Below are positions 47,705-56,998 of a stretch of DNA of 64,000 nt, piece after piece (position 1 is the first letter of the stretch; the number at the start of each line of letters is the position of its first letter). A program made the translations under genes and the position numbers. The stretch is from Cylindrospermum stagnale PCC 7417. GTDB lineage: Bacteria > Cyanobacteriota > Cyanobacteriia > Cyanobacteriales > Nostocaceae. The stretch lies in assembly GCF_000317535.1 (NCBI RefSeq), contig NC_019757.1:905001-969000 (forward strand). Direction: 5' to 3'. The notes beneath the pieces are model-generated. The model was not told the origin of the DNA. It did not search any database and worked only from the letters and a program-made list of their open reading frames with translations.

Positions 47705-48379
47705 TTAGTTTGTGGTTTCCTCAAGTCTCTTGAGGGAAATCCTGGCTGCTTCAGCGACATTGGGATGGCTGTCTTTTTCCAGGTACTTCAAAGCTGGGAT
47801 AGTCTTGGGACTGGGAAGATTGCCCAGGGCTTCGGCAAGACGTTGCCGCACTAACCAATCTTCTGATTGGGCAAAACGCAGGATACTATCTACAGATTCA
47901 ATGTCTTCAATTTCTCCCAATGCAGCGATCGCGGCTTGATGTAATATGACTTCGTTGCTATCCAACGCCTGAATCAGGATCGCACGGGCACGGGGGTCTT
48001 TAATATTACCTAGGGCAACTGCCACACTAAAGCGTACTAGCCAATCAGTATCTTCATAAAATGCCCGTGAGAGCACCTCAAAGGCTCTCACATCACCCAA
48101 ATATCCTAAGGCACCGGCAGCATCCGCACGGATACCATAATCTGGGTCATTTTCCAGTATTTTCACCAGAATGGAATAACATTCTGGGGTTTGCTTGATG
48201 CCTAGAGCAAATATAGCCATTGAGCGCAGTTGCAGAGATTCATCATCCAAAACCTTTTTAATCAAAGGCACTGCATCCTCTGGGGGAACATGGCGTAAAC
48301 TGGCAAGGGCTACCATGCGATCGCGCAAATTCGGACTTTCTAACTGAGCAGAGATCACCTCTAAGCTTGGAGCAGACAT
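47705..48379 (-). CDS. HEAT-repeat (PBS-lyase type) protein
   Basis: A 224-residue protein composed of about seven HEAT-like repeats such as QLRSMAIFALGIKQTPECYS, YGIRADAAGALGYLGDVRAF, WLVRFSVAVALGNIKDPRAR and WLVRQRLAEALGNLPSPKTI. Such PBS-lyase-type HEAT proteins (CpcE, NblB and relatives) act on phycobilisomes. Placement directly upstream of a CpcS/CpeS lyase supports a role in phycobilisome assembly or turnover. The exact paralogue cannot be named without a tree. Confidence 0.82.
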   Translation of the reverse strand: MSAPSLEVISAQLESPNLRDRMVALASLRHVPPEDAVPLIKKVLDDESLQLRSMAIFALGIKQTPECYSILVKILENDPDYGIRADAAGALGYLGDVRAFEVLSRAFYEDTDWLVRFSVAVALGNIKDPRARAILIQALDSNEVILHQAAIAALGEIEDIESVDSILRFAQSEDWLVRQRLAEALGNLPSPKTIPALKYLEKDSHPNVAEAARISLKRLEETTN

Positions 48380-48649
48380 TTAGTTCAAAGCATTTTCTTA
48401 ACTTATCTTTACTTTAACTTATCCTCCTGAAGGAGATGGCGATCGCCATTTGCGGTTTGGCGGTTTTCCGGAATTGCTTGATTAACCGTTTATGCCTCAT
48501 GTCCAAAATTCCTCCTAGATTTTGTATTCGATTTAGCAGTCAGATTTAACACTTAACTGTGCCTTAGGTATGAAGTGAAGACTTAGGTGGTAGGCGTAGG
48601 TTAAAGGTACGACTGCCAAAAACAGCGTCAAACCTACAGGAGAATCACA

Positions 48650-49201
48650 ATGGTTCAACTCAGCGAACGTCCAGGCACAAAAAAAATCACCAGCTTGCAA
48701 GAGAAGTTCATCTACGAAGTAGGTGCAATCTACGATGCAGAACACCGCTTCTTAGAAGCGCAGCAACTGATGTGGCAGTATAGTCAACATAACCAGTTGA
48801 AGTCCTTGATTGAGACACATATTCGGGAAACCGAGCAGCAAATTAGGAACTTAGAACAGGTCTTTAATACCTTAGGACAGCAACCATTCCGGGTTACCAG
48901 CGATGCTGCGGCTGGTCTTGTCAGTGACGGTCAAAAATTGACGTTACTAGCTGCCGATAACCAAAAAATTGCCGACTTGGGAATGGTAGGAGGGCAATCT
49001 AAGGTTGAACAATTGGAGATTGCTTGCTATCGCGGCTTGATTAAAGGTGCCGAGCAAATGGGGCAAAACGAAGTGGTGCGGCTGCTACAGGAAAACTTGC
49101 AGCAGGAAGAGCAAACAGCACAAAGGCTGGAACGATTATTGCCAGAGTTACTTCAAGAAGCAAAATCGGCGGAAGGGAAAGCATCTGGTAGATCTCGTTA
49201 A
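48650..49201 (+). CDS. DUF892/YciE-family ferritin-like protein
   Basis: A 183-residue all-helical protein. KITSLQEKFIYEVGAIYDAEHRFLEAQQ and AADNQKIADLGMVGGQSKVEQLEIACYRGLIKGAEQMG carry the Glu/His pattern of the two-iron ferritin-like DUF892 (YciE/YciF) family, linked to stress protection. An AGGAGAAT site precedes the ATG. It stands alone on the plus strand. The role in this organism is inferred from the family only. Confidence 0.88.
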   Translation: MVQLSERPGTKKITSLQEKFIYEVGAIYDAEHRFLEAQQLMWQYSQHNQLKSLIETHIRETEQQIRNLEQVFNTLGQQPFRVTSDAAAGLVSDGQKLTLLAADNQKIADLGMVGGQSKVEQLEIACYRGLIKGAEQMGQNEVVRLLQENLQQEEQTAQRLERLLPELLQEAKSAEGKASGRSR

Positions 49202-49264
49202 TTTCTCCGTGAGCAGAATTTCAGTTATGGGTCAGACCAAATAGCAAGCCACAGCGTGACATAC

Positions 49265-49297
49265 TCCTACACCTCTCTTCGAGTAGGTGTAGGCTTC
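49265..49297. repeat. Short hairpin after the YciE-type gene
   Basis: CCTACACCTCTCTTCGAGTAGGTGTAGG lies about 66 bases after the stop of the DUF892 gene. It could act as a weak terminator (no T-run) or be an end-type hairpin of a small transposon. Confidence 0.45.
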
Positions 49298-49501
49298 TCA
49301 ACCAATCCGGCTATCGCTTAGGAGGCGACAAAAGGTTGGGAAAAAGTAATTACATATAATCCAGTTTCCGGTGATTGAACTTCAAAGCCCTCACCAGACT
49401 GTTTTGCTCCATCTTCAGTAACCGTTCCGTAAATTATTTTTTGTGCCCTATTTTAATTTGCTTATTTTGTTTGCACTCCACAGTACACCCGGTGTGAGGT
49501 C

Positions 49502-50179
49502 TTAGAAACAGTCTTTTAGCTCTCTGACAATCCAATCCCGAACTAATTGATAAACCTCATCCGCCACTTCATCTAGATTATGACTAGCTTCAGGATAGAG
49601 AATTAGCTGCTTGGGCTGGAGAGCTAGCTGATACACAAGTTGTGAACAATGGGGCGGTAGTACTGGGTCATCCAAGCCATGCACCAGAAGAATTGAGCAT
49701 CGTGTTGCTAGTTCAGGCACGGCACTGGTGCGGGAAGATTGGGTAGCAAGAGTAACAACGGTGCGGACATCTGGGGATTGGGTAGCAGCTTGAATTACCA
49801 CCGCACCACCGAAGGAGTGACCAACTAGACCAAAATAGTTGATACCTTGATCTTGTAAATAGGTAAGCGCTGCCAGAACATCGAGGACGGATTCCTCTAA
49901 CTTTGTCGAGTAACGGTAACTTACTCTCAAAGAAGCGATCGCCTGGGATCTCAAATCCTCACATAATCGGGGGTAAAGTCCAGATGCGGGTGTATCCCAG
50001 TTACCACCAACACCCCCCGCCCAAATCACGGCCTTTTCGGCACCCTTGACTGGATAGTAGCGGCAGTAAATTGGACCTTTCCTCGTGATCAGTTTGACGG
50101 GATGATATTCTTCCTGCTGGGGTGTAACTTCAACATCCTGCACTATCATCTCAAAAGATTCATCATAGATAGGTTGCAC
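49502..50179 (-). CDS. Alpha/beta hydrolase
   Basis: A 225-residue cytoplasmic hydrolase of the dienelactone/lysophospholipase-like group. The nucleophile elbow GHSFGG is at 120-125 with Ser122. The acid is in VHGLDDPVLPPHCS (Asp near 176) and the general base His in EASHNLDE (near 203). Catalytic residues are complete. Substrate unknown; it has no signal peptide. Confidence 0.87.
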   Translation of the reverse strand: MQPIYDESFEMIVQDVEVTPQQEEYHPVKLITRKGPIYCRYYPVKGAEKAVIWAGGVGGNWDTPASGLYPRLCEDLRSQAIASLRVSYRYSTKLEESVLDVLAALTYLQDQGINYFGLVGHSFGGAVVIQAATQSPDVRTVVTLATQSSRTSAVPELATRCSILLVHGLDDPVLPPHCSQLVYQLALQPKQLILYPEASHNLDEVADEVYQLVRDWIVRELKDCF

Positions 50180-50559
50180 AAAACCCCCAAACCGAAAGTT
50201 AGCGAATTAAAGGATAGAAACTAACAAGCTTCAGGAGTGCAAAGCCAAACTATCTCAGCAGAAACTGTGAGATTTTCACTCTTTAGCTTGGTGACTTAGT
50301 TAGTAGGCTGTAGCTAATTCCAAACACTCCAAGCTTGCACTCTAGTTTCCACCCAGCACCAAAGAGTTGCATCTATCTAGGGGCTAAGATTAACCGACTT
50401 AAACGCCTGTGAGCAATAGATCATAACTTGAACAATGTATGACCACCAGCCATTATCCTACAGAAAAACCCAGTCCAAAATTCACATTTGAACGGGGTTT
50501 TTGCTGTTAAAACCTAATTTCAACCTAGCTTGTCAACAAATGTTATTTCTAGCAAACAG
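50180..50559. other. Intergenic region with a possible terminator
   Basis: 380 bases. A pairing of AAAAACCC (about 50464) with GGGGTTTTT (about 50493) lies 65-95 bases beyond the stop of the fasciclin gene and could end its transcript. No gene is apparent. Confidence 0.45.
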
Positions 50560-51423
50560 CTATAGGCTAGGAGGCAAAATTAAGTTATCAATTTGATGGA
50601 TAACGCCGTTGCTGCCTTGGATATCTGCCTTAGTCACCTGTGCATCATTTACCATGACACCAGTAGCTTTATCAACTTTTACAGTAATTGGATCACCTTG
50701 AAGACTAGTGACTTGACCAGATTTCAAATCGGTGGAGAGTACTTTACCATTCACCACATGATAAGTTAACACCTTGACTAATACTTCTTTGTTTTCAGGC
50801 TTCAACAAGTCTTGCAAAGCGTCTTGTGGCAATTTAGCAAAGGCTGCATCAGTGGGTGCAAAAATGGTAAAAGGGCCTTGTCCTTGCAAAACTTCTGCCA
50901 GTCCAGCCGCTTTCAAAGCCTTAATTAAAGTTTTGAAGGAGCCGTTTGATTCCGCCAGCGCTACTAAGTTTTTGGTTGCGCTTGTCGTCCCTGCTGCTGG
51001 TGGCGTTGGAGTAGGTGCAGTGGTTGCTGGTTTATTTGTGCCTGGGGTAGTTGGGACTTCTGTTGCTGGCTTGGTGGGTCTTGATGGGGTGATGGGTCTA
51101 GTTTTACCAGGTGCGGTACCACGGTTATAGGGAGGCTCGTTGAAAATACTCGGTCTAGGATTGACTGTTCTACCCCCTTTCTGTGCCACAACTGGTTTGG
51201 GTTTGGTATTACCCTTTTGTGTTTCTAAAACCAGTTCAGCAGGTGTGGATTGAGAATTTGCCTGAATGCCTTGGCTCCTATTATAGGTAGCTTCGCTGAA
51301 AATACTGGGGTGAGGATTTAGAGCCTCTTTTGCTTCAGACGGTAAAGTAATCAGGAGACTGACACCAGTTACTCCCACTATGCCGGCGAATTTGGTGAAT
51401 AATTTGCTGTAATTAGCCTTCAT
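50560..51423 (-). CDS. Exported fasciclin-domain protein with repeated N-terminal motif
   Basis: A 287-residue protein with a signal peptide (hydrophobic about 12-30). Between the signal and the domain there is a duplicated NPHPSIFSEATYNRSQG / NPRPSIFNEPPYNRGTAPG motif and a Pro/Thr-rich linker (about 98-145). The fasciclin (FAS1) domain follows (about 148-286: LVALAESNGSFKTLIKALK, GPFTIFAPTDAAFAKLP, LTYHVVNGKVLSTDL, GVIHQIDNLI). FAS1 proteins mediate adhesion in periplasm or matrix. A Pro/Thr linker suggests a surface role. No partner nearby. Confidence 0.87.
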   Translation of the reverse strand: MKANYSKLFTKFAGIVGVTGVSLLITLPSEAKEALNPHPSIFSEATYNRSQGIQANSQSTPAELVLETQKGNTKPKPVVAQKGGRTVNPRPSIFNEPPYNRGTAPGKTRPITPSRPTKPATEVPTTPGTNKPATTAPTPTPPAAGTTSATKNLVALAESNGSFKTLIKALKAAGLAEVLQGQGPFTIFAPTDAAFAKLPQDALQDLLKPENKEVLVKVLTYHVVNGKVLSTDLKSGQVTSLQGDPITVKVDKATGVMVNDAQVTKADIQGSNGVIHQIDNLILPPSL

Positions 51424-52349
51424 AAATTTTGCTTGTCTTTCTTGTTCATACGTTACATAAAGACTTATAACATTTTGCTCCCCAGAAAATCTAACATCAG
51501 CATAAAGTTAGATTTTTTGTCAAAATTTGCGTGGCGCTGTTAAGATAATATTTGAACTCCTTACTTACCCTGTTCGCTATCAGTTGTCTTAAAAAAATTA
51601 CCTCTGTGGAGTTGATTGCCGATGACCCGCAAATGAATTGCCAAACCTTATTTGGAACGATTGAAACAATCCAGAATAGTTGACAAAAAACTCTCAAAAC
51701 TAACTACAACTTGGCAAATTTATATACAAACTACTGCGTGATATTGTCAGGTTTAGAAATTCCTATAGATAACTCAAAATATATAAGTAAATCAAATTTT
51801 TATTTACATCTCGAACTCAGAAAATTTCTGAGTTATCCGAGTAACATTATACCCTTAGCAAGGTATTTAATTAATTTCACAACAGCTTTTTCTGTCTTCT
51901 TGTCCTTGACAACTAATTTGTCTAATCTTATTTGCTAGTGCAGCGTGGCGGCAATGACTATCCAGTTGAAAAATTTGTTTGGTTCGCAAGTGCAGACATG
52001 AACAAAGTAGACACTTTAGCTATTGTTAATTTCTAGTGTTCTGACAGTGCAATTGACAAAAACTAAATTAGCTAATTCTATATTTGGCTCAGTTATTGGG
52101 CAAATAAATCTGCTTTTGATTGATTAGAAGTCTACAAAGTTTAGTTTGAGGATGATTGTCACTTTACTCAGACCGTGATAGTATCACAATTACTTGGATG
52201 GGTAAAGTTAGGGATAGCAATAAAAAGCTGAGACTTCTAAAACGCGATTTTCATCGCCAAAAATTCATCTCCATGAAAAGAATTTAGGGACTTTCAGTTT
52301 TGATAATTTCGGTAAAATTGATAAATTAGCTAGTTGCAGGATATACAAT
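51424..52349. other. Long AT-rich intergenic region, no gene supported
   Basis: 926 bases. Two short open frames (minus 51497-51697, plus 51711-51938) have hydrophobic, low-information sequence and no ribosome-binding support, so they are not called. No repeat or RNA motif is recognised. Confidence 0.5.
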
Positions 52350-53144
52350 ATGCTGGAGTTATACCAATGGGAACTATCTCAATACTCAGAGAAAGTGCGC
52401 TTGATACTTGATTATAAAGGGCTAGAGTACCGCAAAATCGAGGTTACTCCTGGAATTGGGCAAATAGAACTGTTTCGTTTAACTGGTCAGCAACAAGTGC
52501 CAGTATTGAAGGACGGTAATCAATATATTGCAGATTCTACGGCAATTGCCAAGTATTTAGACTTAAAATATCCTGAGCGCCCACTGATACCCACAGATCC
52601 AAAAAAGCGGGGGTTAACTTTATTAATAGAAGAATGGGCGGATGAGTCGATCGGCATCAAAGGTAGAAAAGCGCTGTTTTCTGCCATTAGTCAAGATCAA
52701 AATTTCCGCAAGTCTTTGTTACCCACCTCAACGCCAGATATTTTCAAAAGTCTGGTGCAAGGAGTCCCTAGTGATTTCCTCACAGTTTTAGGTTTTGGGG
52801 TTGGTTATAGCCCAGATGTGATCAAATCAGCGATCGCGGATTTAAAGCAAGATTTAGAGGCGCTAACGTTATTGTTGGCGGATAGTCCTTATTTAACGGG
52901 AGATGAACCGACCTTAGCTGATTTGGCTGTAGCGGGTTTATCAATCCTGTTGAAGTTTCCTGATGGCCCTTATCTAGATTTACCCGCATCGATTAGAGGA
53001 AAAGGCGTGCCCATCTTGGCAGACAATCCTGATTATGAGCGATTCTTTAGTTGGCGCGATCGCCTTTATGCCCAATTTCGTAAACCATTACCAGGCGTAA
53101 CTCCAAGAGTTGGAGATGCGCCGACTTCAATTCCGATTGAATAG
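52350..53144 (+). CDS. Glutathione S-transferase family protein
   Basis: A 264-residue protein with a thioredoxin-fold N-terminal domain (LELYQWELSQYSEKVRLILD, then QVPVLKDGNQYIADSTAIAKYLD which binds glutathione) and an all-helical C-terminal domain, with ADSPYLTGDEPTLADLAVAGL as the typical N-capping box. Its middle has an insertion (about 110-150) compared with short GSTs. Cytoplasmic, redox or detoxification. It is 66 bases ahead of the HerA-like gene on the same strand. Confidence 0.9.
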   Translation: MLELYQWELSQYSEKVRLILDYKGLEYRKIEVTPGIGQIELFRLTGQQQVPVLKDGNQYIADSTAIAKYLDLKYPERPLIPTDPKKRGLTLLIEEWADESIGIKGRKALFSAISQDQNFRKSLLPTSTPDIFKSLVQGVPSDFLTVLGFGVGYSPDVIKSAIADLKQDLEALTLLLADSPYLTGDEPTLADLAVAGLSILLKFPDGPYLDLPASIRGKGVPILADNPDYERFFSWRDRLYAQFRKPLPGVTPRVGDAPTSIPIE

Positions 53145-53210
53145 GGTGCAAGGGAAACAGAGCCAGTATTTTTCCCAATGACCAATGACCAATGACTAAT
53201 GACTAATCAC

Positions 53211-54941
53211 ATGAATTCTGGACAACCATTAGGTTCAGTCATCCAAGGTTCTCTTACTGGGGGGTTAGAAGTCAGACTACACCCGGATATTTCTGTAGAA
53301 GATATGCGGGTGGGTAAGTTTCTGGTGGTGCAAGGGACGCGATCGCGTTTTTTCTGTATGCTGACAGATGTGGCCTTGGGAGCCGCGAATGCGCGAATTA
53401 CCGCTAATCCCCCAAGTTGGGAAGACACTTTTTTGCGAGAAGTTTTAGCCGGCAGCGGTACCTACGGCATGATTAATCTGGCGCCAATGTTGATGTTTAC
53501 CCCCGAAACCGAAGAATCTTTCTCCTCAACAAATGGCAAAGCGCTCAATCCCTTTGTACCGTCAATGACTGGTTTGGCATCATTTGTGCCCCAAACCAGT
53601 ACAACGATGGAACTGCTGCCTGTCAAAACCATTCCCAGCCATTTTAGCCAAGTTTACGAAGCGAGTGAAGAAGATTTTCGCCGAGTTTTTGGTTGGGAAG
53701 ATGACCCCCACAGGCGGAATTTTTCTATTGGTAAACCTTTGGATATGGATGTGCCAGTTTGTATCGATTTAAACCGCTTTGTCGAACGTAGCAACGGCGT
53801 ATTTGGTAAATCTGGGACTGGTAAATCCTTCCTTACCCGCTTACTTCTAGCTGGGGTGATTCGCAAAAATGCCGCTGTCAATTTAATTTTTGATATGCAC
53901 TCCGAGTATGGCTGGGAAGCGGTAGCCGAAGGTAAAGAAGTTAACACCGTTAAAGGCTTAAAGCAGTTATTTCCTGGTAAAGTCGAAGTTTACACCCTAG
54001 ACCCAGAATCGACAAAGCGTCGGGGTGTGCGTGATGCTCAAGAACTTTATCTGAGCTACGAGCAAATTGAAGTTGAAGATATTAAGTTATGTAGCCGAGA
54101 TTTAGGACTGTCGGAAGCAGCTTTAGACAATGCCAATATTTTATATAGCGAGTATGGCAAATCTTGGATTGTCCAGTTGCTGAATATGACTAACGAAGAA
54201 ATTGAGATGTTTTGCGATGAGAAGCGGGGACACAAAGGCTCAATTATGGCATTGCAGCGGAAAATTTTCCGCTTAGACAGTTTGAAGTATATGCGTGCGG
54301 CTTGCCCTCAAAATTACATCACTAAAGTTTTGCAATCCCTGGAAGCTGGGAAAAATGTTGTGATTGAGTTTGGTTCCCAGTCGAATCTACTCTCGTATAT
54401 GTTAGTAACTAACATGATCACCAGACGGATTCACGAGCATTATGTCAAGAAAGCCGATAAGTTCTTACAAAGCAAAAATCCGCTGGATCGCCCAACGCCA
54501 CTGATGATTACAATTGAAGAAGCGCACCGTTTCCTTGACCCAGCAGTGGTACAAAGTACAATCTTTGGGACGATCGCCAGGGAACTGCGGAAATATTTCG
54601 TAACACTTTTAGTGGTTGATCAACGCCCGTCTGGGATAGATAATGAAATTATGTCCCAAATTGGGACTCGCATCACCGCCTTGCTCAATGATGACAAAGA
54701 CATTGACGCGATCTTCACAGGTGTGTCTGGCGCTGGCAGCTTGCGCTCAGTGCTGGCAAAGTTAGACTCTAAGCAACAAGCCTTGATTTTGGGTCACGCC
54801 GTTCCCATGCCAGTGGTGGTGCGAACCCGGCCTTATGACGCCAAATTCTACGCCGAAATCGGCGACCAAATTTGGGAAGAAAAGTCCGATGCGGAAGTTT
54901 TCGCCGCTGCTGAACTAGCCAAAGCCGACCTTGGTTTCTAG
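53211..54941 (+). CDS. HerA-like ATPase (DUF87) protein
   Basis: A 576-residue P-loop ATPase of the HerA/FtsK type. I start it at the ATG at 53211; the preceding AATGACTAATGACTAAT run is a common noncoding phrase and not coding. An N-terminal beta-rich HAS-barrel region (about 5-110) precedes GVFGKSGTGKSFLTRLL with the Walker A near 199-206 and TPLMITIEEAHRFLD near 431-445 with the Walker B and catalytic Glu. Arg-rich segments (ARELRKYFVTLLVVDQRP) carry the finger. Such ATPases translocate DNA and often work with NurA nuclease; no NurA is seen here. Confidence 0.88.
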   Translation: MNSGQPLGSVIQGSLTGGLEVRLHPDISVEDMRVGKFLVVQGTRSRFFCMLTDVALGAANARITANPPSWEDTFLREVLAGSGTYGMINLAPMLMFTPETEESFSSTNGKALNPFVPSMTGLASFVPQTSTTMELLPVKTIPSHFSQVYEASEEDFRRVFGWEDDPHRRNFSIGKPLDMDVPVCIDLNRFVERSNGVFGKSGTGKSFLTRLLLAGVIRKNAAVNLIFDMHSEYGWEAVAEGKEVNTVKGLKQLFPGKVEVYTLDPESTKRRGVRDAQELYLSYEQIEVEDIKLCSRDLGLSEAALDNANILYSEYGKSWIVQLLNMTNEEIEMFCDEKRGHKGSIMALQRKIFRLDSLKYMRAACPQNYITKVLQSLEAGKNVVIEFGSQSNLLSYMLVTNMITRRIHEHYVKKADKFLQSKNPLDRPTPLMITIEEAHRFLDPAVVQSTIFGTIARELRKYFVTLLVVDQRPSGIDNEIMSQIGTRITALLNDDKDIDAIFTGVSGAGSLRSVLAKLDSKQQALILGHAVPMPVVVRTRPYDAKFYAEIGDQIWEEKSDAEVFAAAELAKADLGF

Positions 54942-55483
54942 AAACTGCTAAATCCTCTAATAGTTACGAATGACTGCTCACAACTCAGCCCTCATTCGTA
55001 ACATCCCACCATCACAAAAGCCAATAAAGTTCGGTTATCTCCCTACTCGTTAGCAACAGAAGAGGGGTTTTTGGCGTCACTATAGATATAGTCTGCACTT
55101 TTAAGGAAATTCCCAAAAATATTTAGCGGCCAGTCCATTTTGCTTTATACTTAGAAGATTTATCCGGGCTAATTTACTAACTGCCTGATCTGTTCTACTA
55201 TAAAATAAAGTAAAACTCATACCGACTTCAGATTTGACCGTTGCTGCCAGCAACTGAATAAGAGAAGAATTCTCAAGAACAACCCAGCATGCTTTTGAAG
55301 AGATGCCAAAATTTCAGGGAGGGTAGGGGAACCTATCTCAGGGTAGCACCGTCTTGACAACGACTGTGTAAATTAATTGTTTATGGTAGCTGCCTATGTT
55401 CCGTAATATTTGTACTACCCGAACCTATCCGCCCTAGCTGAGAAAATATTTATTGTGTTTACGGAGTAGAGGACAACGCACCA
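54942..55483. other. Intergenic region upstream of the sigma factor gene
   Basis: 542 bases holding the sigma factor promoter and leader. A small hairpin (GTTGCTGCCAGCAAC, near 55239) is visible; no operator or gene is identified. Confidence 0.5.
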
Positions 55484-56467
55484 ATGCCTACTGTTAACAC
55501 CCAAACGGAGAACCTGAACACCAAATTCACGGCTGATATGGTGCGAACCTATCTGCGGGAAATTGGTCGTGTACCACTGCTTACCCGTGAGCAAGAGATT
55601 GTCTTTGGGAAGCAGGTGCAACACATGATGACGCTACTGGAAGCAAAGGAAGCTTTAGCTAAAAAACTGCGTCGTGAACCTAGTTTACCAGAGTGGGCTG
55701 CCGATGTTAACCAATCTGAAACTGATGTAAAACAGACGGTGACACAAGGTAAGCGAGCCAAGCAGAAAATGATTGAAGCGAATTTACGCTTGGTTGTAGC
55801 TATTGCGAAAAAATATCAGAAGCGGAATATGGAATTTCTGGATTTGATCCAGGAAGGAACCCTGGGATTAGAACGGGGTGTGGAGAAATTTGATCCGACA
55901 AGGGGTTATAAGTTCTCAACCTACGCTTACTGGTGGATTCGCCAAGCGATTACCCGGGCGATCGCACAACAAGGTCGTACTATCCGCTTACCGATCCACA
56001 TTACCGAGAAGCTGAACAAAATCAAGAAAGTACAGCGCGAGTTGGCGCAAAAGTTGGGGCGATCGCCAACACCTGTAGAAATTGCCAAAGAACTGGAGCT
56101 AGAACCCGCCCAGATTCGTGAATACCTGAATATGGCGCGTCAACCTGTTTCTTTAGATGTGCGCGTTGGTGATAACCAGGATACTGAGTTGCAAGACATG
56201 CTGGAAGATGATGGCCCATCGCCAGAGTATTACACCAACCAGGAATTCTTGCGCCAAGATCTGAACAACCTGCTAGCAGAACTAACCCCCCAACAACGGG
56301 AAGTTTTAGCCCTGCGCTTTGGTTTAGAAGATGGTAACGAACTGTCTTTGGCGAAGGTGGGTGAACGGTTGAATCTCAGCCGCGAGCGTGTCCGTCAGTT
56401 GGAACATCAGGCTCTTGCTCATTTACGTCGCCGTCGAGCCAATGTTAAAGAATACGTTGCGAGCTAA
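55484..56467 (+). CDS. Group 2 sigma-70 family RNA polymerase sigma factor (SigB/SigD clade)
   Basis: A 327-residue sigma factor without the long region 1.1 of SigA. Region 1.2 ([24 protein letters not shown]) and region 2 ([26 protein letters not shown], then [25 protein letters not shown]) are intact, as are region 3 and the region 4 helix-turn-helix ([24 protein letters not shown]). Group 2 factors control stress, carbon or nitrogen responses, and paralogues are numerous in Nostocales. Paralogue identity (SigB or SigD type) would need a tree. A clean terminator follows. Confidence 0.93.
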   Translation: MPTVNTQTENLNTKFTADMVRTYLREIGRVPLLTREQEIVFGKQVQHMMTLLEAKEALAKKLRREPSLPEWAADVNQSETDVKQTVTQGKRAKQKMIEANLRLVVAIAKKYQKRNMEFLDLIQEGTLGLERGVEKFDPTRGYKFSTYAYWWIRQAITRAIAQQGRTIRLPIHITEKLNKIKKVQRELAQKLGRSPTPVEIAKELELEPAQIREYLNMARQPVSLDVRVGDNQDTELQDMLEDDGPSPEYYTNQEFLRQDLNNLLAELTPQQREVLALRFGLEDGNELSLAKVGERLNLSRERVRQLEHQALAHLRRRRANVKEYVAS

Positions 56468-56564
56468 CAGGCTAGACGTGCAGCGGCTTTTCGATAGACA
56501 TTGCATCCCGATGTGCCGATGTTTTCCACAAGCCCTCAGCGTCTACGAAATTTTCTTTTGGTGA

Positions 56565-56597
56565 AGCGCCTCCTGAATTCAGGGGGCGCTTTTTTTA
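56565..56597 (+). terminator. Rho-independent terminator of the sigma factor gene
   Basis: An 11-bp stem (56565-56575 with 56580-56590, AGCGCCTCCTG with one G-T pair), a 4-base loop and eight T residues, 98 bases after the stop. Confidence 0.9.
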
Positions 56598-56998
56598 TTT
56601 CCCATTAAAAGAATTCCCAAGGGATTTCCAAGAAATAAATTATCCATCTTGTGGGATGGGTGTCCCCACCCGTCCTATATTCTGGGCGGGCTAGAAGCCC
56701 ACCCCACAATAAAATTTGGGATGTTTTATTATTTGGAAGTCCCCAAATTGAAAAAGACCAATTTAACAGACAGAACAGACGAAACCCAAACTTTAGATTG
56801 TGCAGACCAAATTTACCCATAATGGTAGATTGAATCTTCAAAAACCCAATTAATTTATTGATAAGTTCTTACCTATCGATAGATGATTATCTCTAGGGGA
56901 AGATGGCATAATGCCGTTGTTCGCACTTACACAGAGTACAGACAAGTACTGAACTCATACTCTGCAAACTTTAATCCTCAGAGATTTTAAACTTTCTT
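56598..56998. other. Intergenic region upstream of the amylase gene
   Basis: 401 bases. An inverted repeat at 56649-56709 (TTGTGGGATGGG against CCCACCCCACAA, one mismatch in 12) is a dispersed Nostoc-type repeat. The remainder should hold the amylase promoter; no gene is visible. Confidence 0.55.
56649..56709. repeat. 61-bp inverted repeat (GTGGGRTGGG type)
   Basis: The 12-base ends pair with one mismatch, and the interior has GGGTGTCCCCACCC and GGGCGGGCTAGAAGCCC parts. Repeats of the form TTGTGGGGTGGG occur widely between cyanobacterial genes. Confidence 0.6.

Noticed and set aside
51497-51938. Two short genes in the gap after the fasciclin gene
   Set aside because: AT-driven hydrophobic frames without start context; no second evidence.
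56022-56219. Frames antisense to the sigma factor gene
   Set aside because: Shadows of the conserved coding sequence.
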